A DNA stretch of 64,000 nucleotides. Source: JAAYXS01 sp964550375. Lineage in GTDB: Bacteria > Planctomycetota > Phycisphaerae > UBA1845 > Fen-1342. The position numbers and the translations under genes are program-made. Positions 44,070 through 53,249 of this stretch are shown here, in pieces (positions within the stretch are counted from its first letter, which is position 1; each line of letters starts with the position of its first letter). Location of the stretch: assembly GCA_964550375.1 (NCBI GenBank), contig CAZJYX010000015.1:1-64000 (forward strand). The letters run 5' to 3'. The notes below the pieces were generated by a model. The model saw only the letters and a list, made by a program, of their open reading frames with translations. It had not been told where the DNA came from and did not search any database.

Positions 44070-44902
44070 TCGCCCCCCGCATCAAGGCTTTGCCCCGGAC
44101 CGCCGCCGGCCGGCCGCACCGCCCACAGCCGGGCCGTGTGCGCATCGCCGCGCCATTCCTCCGAATATCGGCGGATCTCCACTCCTTCGATGAGCCCCCG
44201 CAACTCCCCGGGCCGCAATGCACGCCCGGCGCCGCTCGGACGGCCATGCCGGCCACGGTGCAGCGTCGTGAACGTCTCCACCAGAATGCTGCCGCCGCGC
44301 GCCAACCACGTCGCCAGCTCCGCCAGCAACGGCCGGTGCAAATACCGAAACATGAGAATCAGATCGTAGGGGCCGCCCAAGTCCGCACTGCCGGCCTCCA
44401 GATCGCCCAGAACCCAGCGAATCTCGGCGTCGGGCACGTATCGCCCGGCCAGTCCCTGCCCGCGCTCCAGCGCATCGGGCAGGACGTCCACGCCCGTGAC
44501 CTCCCAGCCGGCCGCCGCCAGAAACACACTGTCCCGCCCCACGCCGCAGGCCAGATCAAGCGCCCGCCCGGCCGCCAATTGCGGCAGAACCTCGGCCAGG
44601 AACTCCGTCGGCTCCCACAGCCGCCCCGAACCGCCCGCCGTTGCCGCCGACTCGTACGAAAACCGCGCTTCCGCCACCCCCTGCCGACCGTGCTGCCCCA
44701 GCCACGCCACCGTCGCCGCCACGGCCTCCGGCGGCCCCGCCACGCGCACGACCTCCTGTCTGGGCGGCAGTTCATGCGTACGCAGCGGCAATTCCGCCAG
44801 CGGAATGTTCACGGCGTCGTGGATCGGCCGCGCGGCCGCCTCAGCGGCCGCACGCGGATCGAGCAGCCGCCAGCGCGGCAACAAGACACGCGTCCCGCTC
44901 AC
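44051..44902 (-). CDS. Rhodanese-like domain fused to a SAM methyltransferase
   Basis: 283 residues from the GTG at 44902, which overlaps the polA TGA as GTGA and has GGAGG upstream. Residues ~1-75 look like a rhodanese fold (RWRLLDPRAAAEAAARPIHDAVNIPL), but the catalytic-loop Cys is missing (VVRVAGPPE), so it is probably not catalytic. The rest is a class I methyltransferase of the TehB/tellurite-resistance type (LDLACGVGRDSVFLAAAGWEVTGVDV, DLILMFRYLHR, GGSILVETFT). Substrate unknown. Coupling to polA suggests cotranscription, not necessarily a shared role. Confidence 0.82.
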   Translation of the reverse strand: MSGTRVLLPRWRLLDPRAAAEAAARPIHDAVNIPLAELPLRTHELPPRQEVVRVAGPPEAVAATVAWLGQHGRQGVAEARFSYESAATAGGSGRLWEPTEFLAEVLPQLAAGRALDLACGVGRDSVFLAAAGWEVTGVDVLPDALERGQGLAGRYVPDAEIRWVLGDLEAGSADLGGPYDLILMFRYLHRPLLAELATWLARGGSILVETFTTLHRGRHGRPSGAGRALRPGELRGLIEGVEIRRYSEEWRGDAHTARLWAVRPAGGGPGQSLDAGGDYSVAP

Positions 44903-47673
44903 TTCGCCTCCAGCCAGTTCGCGCCGCTGGCCACGTCCACCTTCAGCGGCACGGACAGCGGCATGGCCCCGACCATGACCGCCCGCACGGCCTCCGTCAG
45001 TTCGTCCGCGCGCTCCCCTGGGCCTTCGCACACAAGCTCATCGTGCACTTGCAGCAGCATGCGCAGCGGCAGGTCTTCACGCGCGATGCGCTGATGCAGC
45101 CGAATCATGGCGGTCTTGATCAAGTCGGCCGCCGAGCCCTGAATGACCGTGTTGACGGCCAGACGCTCCGCCCGCCCGCGCACCGCCTGGTTGCTCGAGT
45201 TGATGTCGGGAATCGGTCGCCGCCGCCCCAGGATCGTCCGCACAAACCCGTCCCGCCGCGCGTCCGCCATACATCTTTCAACGAACTCCCGGATCCGCGG
45301 GTAGCGCTCAAAGTACGCCGTTATGAAGCCCTGCGCTTCGACCCGGCCCATGCCCGTCGCCTGCGCCAGCCCGAACGCCGTCTGCCCGTAGACGATGCCG
45401 AAGTTGACCGCCTTGGCCCGGGCGCGCATCTCCCTGGTAACATCGGCCAGTGCCACGCCGTTAAGCTCGGCCGCCACGAACGCGTGAATGTCGCGATCCG
45501 CGGCAAAGGCCGCCCGCAGCGCCTCATCCTCGCAGAAATGCGCCAGCACGCGCAGCTCGACCTGCGAGTAGTCGGCCACGATCAGCCGCTCTTCCGGGCT
45601 GCGCGGCACGAACGCCCGCCGAATCTGCCGCCCCAGCTCCGTGCGCACCGGAATGTTCTGCAGATTGGGCTCGCTGCTCGATAGCCGCCCGGTCACAGCG
45701 CCCGTCTGGTGATAGCTCGTGTGGATGCGGCCCGTCCGTCGGCTGCGCGCCGCCGGCAGCGCGTCCACGTACGTCCCGCGCAACTTCTGCAACTCGCGGT
45801 ATTCCAGCAACAGCTTCGGCAGCGCGTGCCCGGTCTCGCGCGCCAGCGTCTCCAGCGTCTCCGCATCCGTCGAACGCGCCGTCTTCGTGCGGCGTACCAC
45901 GCGGAAACCCAGCTTGTCGAACAGCACCTCGCCAAGCTGCTTGGGCGAATCCGGATTGAAGAACACCCCGGCGGCCGCATGCACTTCATCCACCAGCGCC
46001 GCCGTCCGGGCCGCAAGCTGCGCGCTCATCTGCCGCAGAAACTCGACATCGATACTGATGCCGGCATGCTCCATATCCGTCAGCACGCCGACCAACGGCA
46101 TCTCCACGTCGTGGAACAGACTGCTGACGCCGGCGGGCTCCAGTTGCGGCTCGAACAGCTCCTTCAGCCGCCAGGTGTAGTCCGCGTCTTCCGCCGCGTA
46201 CTCCGTGATCTGCTCCAGCGGCACCTGCTCCATCATGAGCTGGTCACGACCCTTGCCGATCAGGTCCGTGATCGGAATCTTGCGATGCCCCAACAGCCCC
46301 TCCGCCAGCCGATCCAGGCTGTAAGACTGCCGCGTCGAGTCAAGCACGAACGCGGCGATCATCGTGTCGAACAGCGGCCCCGCCACCGGCAAACCCGCCT
46401 CACGCAGTACAATCAAGTCGTACTTCAGATGGTGCCCGACCTTGCGCCGCCGCGGATCCGCCAGCAGCGGCCCCAGCGCGTCGCGCACCTGCTCCAGCGG
46501 CAACGGCTGCCCATAGATCGACCGCACCGGCACGTAGTACGCCCGCCCGGCCTGCCACGCCACCGACAGCCCCACCAGGTCCGCGTCAATCGCGTTGATG
46601 CTCGTCGTCTCCGTATCCAACGCGAATTCACGCTGGTCCGCCAGTTCGGCAGCGAGCGCCTGAAGCTGCGCCGGCGTCTCCACCAGCCGATAGTCACGCC
46701 CCCCCGGCCGATGTCCCGCAACGGTCGCCGGCACGGCCGTGACCGATCCCGCCTCCCCCCCCGCCAATTCATCAAACAGCCCCGGCGCGCGTGCCGGCTG
46801 CGGCGGCATCGGCGGCGGCGGTGCCGGCAGTTGCTCCAAGAGCCGTCGAAAACCCAATTCCTGGAAGATCGGTGCGGCCGCGCTCCAGCGGAACCGCGCA
46901 CAACGCGCCGCCTCCAAGTCGAACTCCACCGGCGTGTCCGCCCGCAACGTCACCAGCCGCCGCGTCATATCGACCCGCGGCGCAAAGGCCAGCACGTTCT
47001 CCCGCTGCTTAGGCGTCAATTCGTCGGCGTGCGCGATGATCTCCGCCACCGAACCGTACTGCTGCAACAGCTTCGCCGCCGTCTTCTCGCCAATCCCAAC
47101 CACGCCCGGCACATTGTCCACGTTGTCGCCGGTCAGCACCTGCGCCTCGATCGCTTGCTCCGGTCCCCAACCCTTCAGCTCCCGCAGCCGTTCCGGCGTG
47201 ACGACCTCGTCCTTGCCCGGGTCGTACAGCGAGACGTGCTCCGACAGCAGTTGCTCGAGGTCCTTGTCGCGGCTCACCAGGTATACATGCAGTTCGGGCG
47301 CTGCCAGCCGGCCCGCCAGCGTCGCCATGATGTCGTCCGCCTCGTAGTGCGGCACGCGCAATACCGGAATCCCGACCGCCGCCATGATGGCGATGATCCG
47401 CTCCGCCTGCACGGGCAGATCCTCCGGCGGCGGCTCGCGCTGCGCCTTGTACTCCGCGTAGATCTCCCGCCGAAAGACGGTCTCGTCCGACACATCCAGC
47501 GCCAGCGCCAAGTAGTCCGGCCGCCGCTCGCGGATCAACCCCAGCAGCATCTGACAGAATACGTGCGTGGCCCGCACCGGCTCGCCGCTGGGCGCCGTCA
47601 GGCTCCCCATGCGGGCGTAGTACGCGCGGTAAATCTGGGCATGACCGTCGATGATGTACAGCGTCTTCGGCAT
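44899..47673 (-). CDS. polA: DNA polymerase I
   Basis: 924 residues, the normal length. 5'-3' exonuclease domain (~1-290) with YIIDGHAQIYRAYYA, YEADDIMATLA, VSRDKDLEQLL and LTGDNVDNVPGVVGIGEKTA. 3'-5' proofreading domain (~320-500) with the DxE motif FALDTETTSI (near residue 353), so proofreading looks intact. Polymerase domain with DYSQVELRVLAHF (motif A), RAKAVNFGIVYGQTAFGL (motif B, O-helix) and LLQVHDELVCE (motif C). Replication and repair, Okazaki fragment processing. No strong SD before the ATG. Confidence 0.98.
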   Translation of the reverse strand: MPKTLYIIDGHAQIYRAYYARMGSLTAPSGEPVRATHVFCQMLLGLIRERRPDYLALALDVSDETVFRREIYAEYKAQREPPPEDLPVQAERIIAIMAAVGIPVLRVPHYEADDIMATLAGRLAAPELHVYLVSRDKDLEQLLSEHVSLYDPGKDEVVTPERLRELKGWGPEQAIEAQVLTGDNVDNVPGVVGIGEKTAAKLLQQYGSVAEIIAHADELTPKQRENVLAFAPRVDMTRRLVTLRADTPVEFDLEAARCARFRWSAAAPIFQELGFRRLLEQLPAPPPPMPPQPARAPGLFDELAGGEAGSVTAVPATVAGHRPGGRDYRLVETPAQLQALAAELADQREFALDTETTSINAIDADLVGLSVAWQAGRAYYVPVRSIYGQPLPLEQVRDALGPLLADPRRRKVGHHLKYDLIVLREAGLPVAGPLFDTMIAAFVLDSTRQSYSLDRLAEGLLGHRKIPITDLIGKGRDQLMMEQVPLEQITEYAAEDADYTWRLKELFEPQLEPAGVSSLFHDVEMPLVGVLTDMEHAGISIDVEFLRQMSAQLAARTAALVDEVHAAAGVFFNPDSPKQLGEVLFDKLGFRVVRRTKTARSTDAETLETLARETGHALPKLLLEYRELQKLRGTYVDALPAARSRRTGRIHTSYHQTGAVTGRLSSSEPNLQNIPVRTELGRQIRRAFVPRSPEERLIVADYSQVELRVLAHFCEDEALRAAFAADRDIHAFVAAELNGVALADVTREMRARAKAVNFGIVYGQTAFGLAQATGMGRVEAQGFITAYFERYPRIREFVERCMADARRDGFVRTILGRRRPIPDINSSNQAVRGRAERLAVNTVIQGSAADLIKTAMIRLHQRIAREDLPLRMLLQVHDELVCEGPGERADELTEAVRAVMVGAMPLSVPLKVDVASGANWLEAK

Positions 47674-47748
47674 GTGCGCATACTAAGCTCGGCGGACCCC
47701 GGCGCCACGGCTCCGCCTCAGGCCCGGCCGGCCCGCCTCAGCAGCCCG

Positions 47749-48246
47749 TCACTTCGACGACGGCGCGCCACGCCGCAGCCAGCCGATCGGCAGCAAACTC
47801 GGCACCCGCCGGCGATAATCGTCATAGGCCCGCCCGAATCGGCCCGCCAGGCACTCGTCTTCCGCACCCACCAGAATCTGGGCGCTGATCAGCATCACCA
47901 CCGGCACCGTCAGAATGATCCACGAATTCGTGAGCAGCGCCACCCCCGGACCGATCAGAAAAACCCAGGCCGCGTAGATCGGATGCCGGCACGCGGCATA
48001 CGCCCCCGTAGTGCACAGCCGGCCGGCGTTGTAGGCCCGCATTACCTGCACCGCCGCGGCCCCGTAGCACACGGTCCCGATCGCGATGAGACCCACGCCC
48101 ACACCGACCATCAGCCCGTAGTGATCGACGGTGACGCGCAGCGGATTGCCATACCACCACCAGACCCCGACCGCGACCCCCAGATACGCCAGCGAAGACA
48201 GCGCGAACGCCGGCCCAACGCCCCAACGCGACATCCTCGTTGCCAT
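47749..48246 (-). CDS. Isoprenylcysteine carboxyl methyltransferase-like membrane protein (ICMT/PEMT family)
   Basis: 165 residues, ATG start with GGAG upstream. Four or five membrane helices (LSSLAYLGVAVGVWWWYG; LMVGVGVGLIAIGTVCYGAA; VALLTNSWIILTVPVVMLIS) and the family signature RLCTTGAYAACRHPIYAAW, followed by the C-terminal EDECLAGRFGRAYDDYRRRVPSLLP. Bacterial members methylate small or lipid substrates that are mostly unknown. Single gene upstream of polA on the same strand. Confidence 0.85.
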   Translation of the reverse strand: MATRMSRWGVGPAFALSSLAYLGVAVGVWWWYGNPLRVTVDHYGLMVGVGVGLIAIGTVCYGAAAVQVMRAYNAGRLCTTGAYAACRHPIYAAWVFLIGPGVALLTNSWIILTVPVVMLISAQILVGAEDECLAGRFGRAYDDYRRRVPSLLPIGWLRRGAPSSK

Positions 48247-48431
48247 GCACGCACTCCAGCCCCACTACAGAAGCACGTCAAGCTAACCGGCCCAGCAAGC
48301 GGCGTCCACTCCAGCACGCCACTCGGTGGCCGCACACGCCTCCCAAGCAGACGCCCTGACCGCCAAGCGGCCGCGGACCCGCGGGCAACGCGGAACAGTA
48401 ACTCATGCTTGCAGGGTTCGAACGCGGGCGA

Positions 48432-48488
48432 GTTCTACGCCGCCCGGCCGGCGCGCTCGTATACGAACGCGCCGGCCGGCGGCAGAAC
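48432..48488 (-). terminator. 57-bp near-perfect inverted repeat after the C25 peptidase gene
   Basis: The left arm runs GTTCT ... GCCGCC.GGCCGGCGCG and the right arm CGCGCCGGCCGGCGGCAGAAC is its complement apart from a two-base and a one-base bulge. The 12-base centre is itself almost self-complementary (TCGTATACGA). It begins ten bases after the peptidase stop on the minus strand. No T-tract follows. Probably a very stable mRNA 3' hairpin; a cruciform-forming DNA site is the alternative. Confidence 0.6.
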
Positions 48489-48497
48489 CGTACAGAA

Positions 48498-51038
48498 TTA
48501 CGGACAGGGCGGGCAGCCGCCCGTAAGGCACTGCACGAACGGATCGATGTCGAACGTGTTGACGAAACCGTCGCAGTTGATGTCGGCCAGCATGTAGTCG
48601 CAATCGGGAAACGCGGCCGCATGGCCGGCCGGGTTGGTCAACGCCAGCACGAACGGATCGATGTCGAACGTGTTGACCAGACCGTCGCAATTGAGATCGC
48701 CGATGCTCCACGCCATCAGGCGTGAAATGTCGGTTTCAGCGAAATCCGTCGGCACGCCCAAGCCCGCGGACAGGCCTACCAGGCACTGTTCCGTGGCACA
48801 GTCCAGCCACGTGATGGTGATCTCGCCCGTGCCGTAGAACATCTCCACCTGGAAGTTGTTGTACTTGCTGGTACCATGCTCCGGCACATTCTCGTATGTG
48901 ACCACGATGCGATCCATGAAATGCGATGCAGTCACGGTGCCCAGTTGCGGACTGAGGTTCGTGAACAGCGGCGCGATGCGCGGCAGGGCGAAATGCACGT
49001 CGAGCGTAGCGTACTGCGTGCTGTCCGGACCGCCCAGCGTGATGTTGCCGTTGGCATTGACGTACAGCGACCAGTCGCCGGCACCGTAAAGATAGACGTA
49101 GTCATCGGCCAAGATCGCCTCGCTGCCATCTTCCCCTGGGTACACTTGGTACGAGTACAGTCCGCTGCTGGGATCCGTCGGAAACCCGGACGCCGTCTCG
49201 ATACTCGCCGCAAAATAGTCATCCGAGCCGTCGGGAACCAGGTAGAGCGTGCGATAAGACAGGTCGAACGGACTGGCCTCGATAAACTGCTCGGTGAAGT
49301 AGTTCCCGGGCATCAACGTCTCGAAACTGAACGTCGCCGACCAGGGGCCCGCACCGCAGCCGTTGAGCGCCCGCACACGCCAGTAGTGATCAGTGCCCGG
49401 GGCCAGGTGCGCCGACACCGGATGCTCATTCGTGGGCGCCACCGCGCTGTAGACGACCTGGCTGAAGCCGGGATCGGTCGCCACCTTGATCTCGTAGGCC
49501 GCCGCCTGCACCGCCGGCTGCCACACCAGCGTCGGCGTCGAGGACACGTCCACCGCGTCGTCCGCCGGCGAAGATAAGGTAACCGCACCGGGCGTCGTGC
49601 TCGACAGGTTCAGGTCGAGCATGACCGAACGCGTCATGCCGCCCGTGGCCACGCCCTGCAGCTCAATCGCGTAGTCACCAGGCGAATGCGCCCCAAGGTT
49701 GCCGATCGTCATGACCGTCGTGAAGGGCGGCACCACCGAGTTGACGCTGAAGCCAACCGTGCAACCCGCCGGATATCCGCTGGCCGACAGCGTCACGACC
49801 TCCGCAAATCCCGAAATCGCCGCAACGTCAATCACAAACTCGGCCGTGTCCGCCGGCGGCACGCACACACTCGTTGACAGAGAATCGACGTGCAGGTCAA
49901 ACCCGCGCAGCGGAATTCGCAAAGCCGGATCACCCAACACGATGAACATCTCGAAGAAATCGCGCATGTTCGTGTGCCCTGCGCCGAATTCGTCCAGCAG
50001 CTTGAAGAGCATGGCGTGCATGGCCGGCCCGACTTCCTGGATGCCGTCCGCGAGAATCGCCTCGAAGAAGTAACGGTCCATCGCCCGCACCGGCGCCCAG
50101 TCCTGAACCGAGTACGCGGTTACGATCATGCCGGTGGTCGCCACGTAGGCCGCAGCGCCCTTGTTGGCCCTGCGCACCCACGTCTCGCCGAAAACCTCGC
50201 CCGACGCAGTGAACCTGGCCGTGTCGCACGACAGACTCAATACGATCGGGTACATGCCTTCGTTGTACAACACGCCGATATCCGGCCGCGTGAACGCCGG
50301 CCCCCACCAGCTCAACGTCGTGCTGTGGCCGAAGTATGACACCAGCAGGGCCCCGGCATTCACGCCCGCGGCCACCTCCGGCGTACCCGTGTACGAGGGC
50401 GGCGCATACGGCGGGTATACGCGCGTAGCCGTCATCCCGGCCGGCTCAATGTACATCTCGATCACTTCGTCATGCGTCTGCGGCGCAAACGCATTGGGAT
50501 CATCGCACGCCAGGAAGAGCGTCCGCGTGGCGTAATCCGGATCCGCAAACTGCCCGGCCTCGACATGCAGCGTCTTGGCAACCATGGCCTCAAGCTGCGC
50601 GACAGTCTGTACCGGAAAACGACCGATGGCAATGTCCGGATACCAGTCATCGCCGCCGTCCATGCACACGTAATACAGGTCGGTCGGTGACAGCCGCGGT
50701 CCCAGGCCCGTCCAGCAAGGAATCGTGTCCACGTCGCCGACCAGCAACACGTAGTCCGGCGCATTCGGCGTGCCCCAGAGACCCTGAATATACGCCCGAA
50801 TCGCCTCTGCGGTCGCCCCGCCCATCACCGGGTAAACCTGCACGTTGAAGCCACGTGCCGTCCGAGCTGCCACCAGGTCCGCCAGCGGCGCACTGTCGGC
50901 GAGCCCATCACCCACGACAATCAGGTAATTCCCCGCCGACCCACCGGCCGCAGAGACCAGCGGCAAACCAACCAGCAATAACCCCATCACGGCCAGCACA
51001 CCGGCCGGCTTACGAGCACACGCTAACAGATCCTGCAT
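48498..51038 (-). CDS. Secreted C25 (gingipain-like) cysteine peptidase with dockerin-like C-terminus
   Basis: 846 residues from the ATG at 51038 with GAGGAG nine bases upstream. Signal peptide (VLAVMGLLLVGLPLVSAAGG). The C25 fold shows YVLLVGDVDTIPC, the catalytic His in FGHSTTLSWW (H238) and the catalytic Cys in LSLSCDTARF (C271), followed by MFIVLGDPALRIP. Then come Ig-like and fibronectin-III-like domains (DVSSTPTLVWQPAVQAAAYEIKV ... HYWRVRALNGCGAGPWS), a beta-rich region, and two dockerin-like Ca-binding repeats (DLNCDGLVNTFDIDPFV and DINCDGFVNTFDIDPFV). Both catalytic residues are present. Extracellular or cell-surface protease; attachment by the dockerin-like part is inferred. Confidence 0.87.
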   Translation of the reverse strand: MQDLLACARKPAGVLAVMGLLLVGLPLVSAAGGSAGNYLIVVGDGLADSAPLADLVAARTARGFNVQVYPVMGGATAEAIRAYIQGLWGTPNAPDYVLLVGDVDTIPCWTGLGPRLSPTDLYYVCMDGGDDWYPDIAIGRFPVQTVAQLEAMVAKTLHVEAGQFADPDYATRTLFLACDDPNAFAPQTHDEVIEMYIEPAGMTATRVYPPYAPPSYTGTPEVAAGVNAGALLVSYFGHSTTLSWWGPAFTRPDIGVLYNEGMYPIVLSLSCDTARFTASGEVFGETWVRRANKGAAAYVATTGMIVTAYSVQDWAPVRAMDRYFFEAILADGIQEVGPAMHAMLFKLLDEFGAGHTNMRDFFEMFIVLGDPALRIPLRGFDLHVDSLSTSVCVPPADTAEFVIDVAAISGFAEVVTLSASGYPAGCTVGFSVNSVVPPFTTVMTIGNLGAHSPGDYAIELQGVATGGMTRSVMLDLNLSSTTPGAVTLSSPADDAVDVSSTPTLVWQPAVQAAAYEIKVATDPGFSQVVYSAVAPTNEHPVSAHLAPGTDHYWRVRALNGCGAGPWSATFSFETLMPGNYFTEQFIEASPFDLSYRTLYLVPDGSDDYFAASIETASGFPTDPSSGLYSYQVYPGEDGSEAILADDYVYLYGAGDWSLYVNANGNITLGGPDSTQYATLDVHFALPRIAPLFTNLSPQLGTVTASHFMDRIVVTYENVPEHGTSKYNNFQVEMFYGTGEITITWLDCATEQCLVGLSAGLGVPTDFAETDISRLMAWSIGDLNCDGLVNTFDIDPFVLALTNPAGHAAAFPDCDYMLADINCDGFVNTFDIDPFVQCLTGGCPPCP

Positions 51039-51594
51039 TACTACACTCCTCTTGTTGCAGATATCCGGTTCCTCGCCGGCGGCGACCAATGTGCACCTGC
51101 ACCAACCACATCCCGGAAATCGCCTAACCCATGGTTGTTGCACACTGCCTGCCGGATCCGGCCCCCGCCGCCACAACCGACCGGCGGCTGACCGGCCAGC
51201 CCGCGGCGTACATTCACCCTCTCTAACAACGCCCTGCCAAGACTGCCCGACCTCGGCCTCCGTGGCTTAAACGGCCAACCGAGAACCAGACAGCCACCTC
51301 CGCACCTGCCAGAATCAGCAGGCACACCAAGAAGGCGCCCAACACACCTTAATCAGCAATTCTACTTCCCCACCAAGGACCGATCAAGGAATTTACCGTT
51401 TCCCAAGCCCCGCGCAACGAACGCGCTGCGTCAATAATTGCCGCCCTGGCAGCAAGTTACAATTACGTACAACTCCACCGCATCACGCCGCCGCACAGCC
51501 ACCGCCTGCCTCGACAACTCGCCGGCAACTCGCTATACGGTGCGTTATCACTACTCAGCGCCCCCGAGCGGCCACGCAAACGAGGACCACCAAC
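51039..51594. other. 556-bp gene-free gap between divergent genes
   Basis: Separates the C25 peptidase (minus) from the GT-C gene (plus), so it should hold both promoters. GC falls around 51340-51480. TACAAT (~51458) is a fair -10 on the plus strand, but the nearest -35-like TTGCCG is only 14 bp before it. No hairpin, repeat or small gene is convincing. Frames here are open on the plus strand without a usable start codon. Confidence 0.5.
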
Positions 51595-51717
51595 ATTACC
51601 GAGCCAACCCCATCCCCCGGCAAGCTTTGGGCGACTCCAACGCCCTCAGACCAGCCACAGCGTTCCGGAACTCATCACCGGGCGATCCGGCGAGCCGTCG
51701 CACTCGGCATCGTCGGC

Positions 51718-53193
51718 TTGGCATTAGTAATCCGTCTGGTCGCTATCACCATGGCAACGCGATACGCATTTTTATCGGACCACGTGGACTACATGCGCTG
51801 GTCCGACTACGCCTACTCCGCGGGCCCAACAAACCTCTACGACCTGCCGGCGGATACTTTCATCAACGTCAACGCCCCGCCATGGTGGCTGGCCACTTGG
51901 TTCTCCGCGCCCGGACACCTGGGTGACCGCTTCGCTGTCACGCCCATGCCGAGTCATAGCCAATGCAACTACCCGCCCCTCGCAATCTACGCCTTCTGGC
52001 TCCAGGGCGCAGCCTGGCACGCGCTCGAAAAGAACGTCGTAACCCAGTCCCCCGCCTCTGCCGTCGCCGCCTGGTTCCAATACACCGGCGGTCCTATAAC
52101 CTCACGCGTCGCCAACACCGTCACCGCCAGAGCAATCAACTCCGCACTGCCGATAATGGCCGATCTCCTCCTGGCACTCGGCGTCGCAGGCCTCTCACGC
52201 AAGCTCGCCCACCCACAACGCCGCCACACCCTGACCCTCTGGGCCTTCGGCCTCACCCTGCTCGCGCCGGCGGTATTCATCGATTCCGCTTTCTGGAGTC
52301 AGACCGATGCCTGGATCGCATCCGGGCTCGTCTGGTGCCTGCTGCTGCTGGTCGCCGAGCGTTACGGGCCGGCCGGCGTCGTCTACGGGGCGACCCTCCT
52401 GCTGAAGGCCCAGGCCGTCATCTTCCTGCCCGTGCTCGCCCTCGTCTTCCTCTCGCTGGCGGTGCGCCCGACCGCCCCTGGTCACCGCGGGCTGCCCTGC
52501 CTGGGACGCTTCCTGCTGGGGACGGTGCTGACGGTCGGCTTGCTGGCATTGCCGTTCATGCTCGCCGGCGCCGGCGGGCCCGAGCACGGCTGGCTCCGCT
52601 GGGCATACCGGGCGTACGTAGTGCCAATCACCACGGACTTCCCCTTCACCACGCTCAAGGCGTTCAACGTGTGGTGGCTCGACTTCACAGCCCGCGGCCA
52701 GACGTACGAAGCTCTCTCGGCCGAAGCCAGGCTGCTTGGTCTCAGCAAGGATCTAATCGGCAAAATGCTGCTCAGCGCCGCCATCCTGCTGGCCGGCGTG
52801 CTTTGCGTGCGCCGCTGGCGGTGGACGCCACCGGGCTGGCCAGCCTTTGCTGCGCTCGTGTTGCTGGCCGCATTCCTCTTCCCCACGCGCGTCCACGAAC
52901 GCTACATCTACTACTGCATCCCCTTCCTGATCGCCACCGCCCTGACTTTGCCGCGCTGGCTTCCGGTGCTGGCGGCGCTCCTGCTGGTCTCCACGTTCGA
53001 ATTAACGTGGTATCTCTGGTATGCCCTGCCTGATGCGGCGCCCTGGGAGCCCGCCCCGACGCCGCTAGTCAAGGCCTGGACGGTCTGCCTGGCGCTGCTG
53101 TCCCTGGCCGGTTTCGCCTACGCCCTGGCTGCCATTGGCGTAAACGGGCCATCGAACGGGGCTTGCGGCGAGCGGGATCAGGTGGCACCATGA
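51718..53193 (+). CDS. Polytopic GT-C-type glycosyltransferase
   Basis: 491 residues from the TTG at 51718, but this start cuts the first membrane helix. The frame is open back to 51270 without ATG, GTG or TTG before 51718, except a GTG just before the upstream stop. An ATT at 51595 has GAGGA eight bases upstream and would add 41 residues, including the rest of the helix. About ten membrane helices; the first external loop has FLSDHVDYMRW (acidic residues as in GT-C enzymes), later SQTDAWIASGLVWCLLLL, LLLKAQAVIFLPVLAL and RVHERYIYYCIPF, typical of GT87/PIG-M-like mannosyltransferases. Substrate unknown. The acyltransferase gene follows after 56 bp. Confidence 0.75.
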   Translation: MALVIRLVAITMATRYAFLSDHVDYMRWSDYAYSAGPTNLYDLPADTFINVNAPPWWLATWFSAPGHLGDRFAVTPMPSHSQCNYPPLAIYAFWLQGAAWHALEKNVVTQSPASAVAAWFQYTGGPITSRVANTVTARAINSALPIMADLLLALGVAGLSRKLAHPQRRHTLTLWAFGLTLLAPAVFIDSAFWSQTDAWIASGLVWCLLLLVAERYGPAGVVYGATLLLKAQAVIFLPVLALVFLSLAVRPTAPGHRGLPCLGRFLLGTVLTVGLLALPFMLAGAGGPEHGWLRWAYRAYVVPITTDFPFTTLKAFNVWWLDFTARGQTYEALSAEARLLGLSKDLIGKMLLSAAILLAGVLCVRRWRWTPPGWPAFAALVLLAAFLFPTRVHERYIYYCIPFLIATALTLPRWLPVLAALLLVSTFELTWYLWYALPDAAPWEPAPTPLVKAWTVCLALLSLAGFAYALAAIGVNGPSNGACGERDQVAP

Positions 53194-53249
53194 ACAGGCT
53201 CGTATCCTGAAACTCGCGGGGGCCAGAACCGAACGCAGGGAAGTCGGCA

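Noticed and set aside
45709..48597. A 962-codon open frame on the plus strand
   Set aside because: Antisense to polA and the ICMT-like gene, both of which have complete catalytic motifs.
48498..48720. Evidence for a cellulosome
   Set aside because: The dockerin-like repeats are on a peptidase and no cohesin or cellulase is present in the window.
51438..51926. 162-codon plus-strand frame at the start of the GT-C gene
   Set aside because: In a different frame from the membrane protein and with no hydrophobic or domain pattern; the GT-C frame clearly continues through this stretch.
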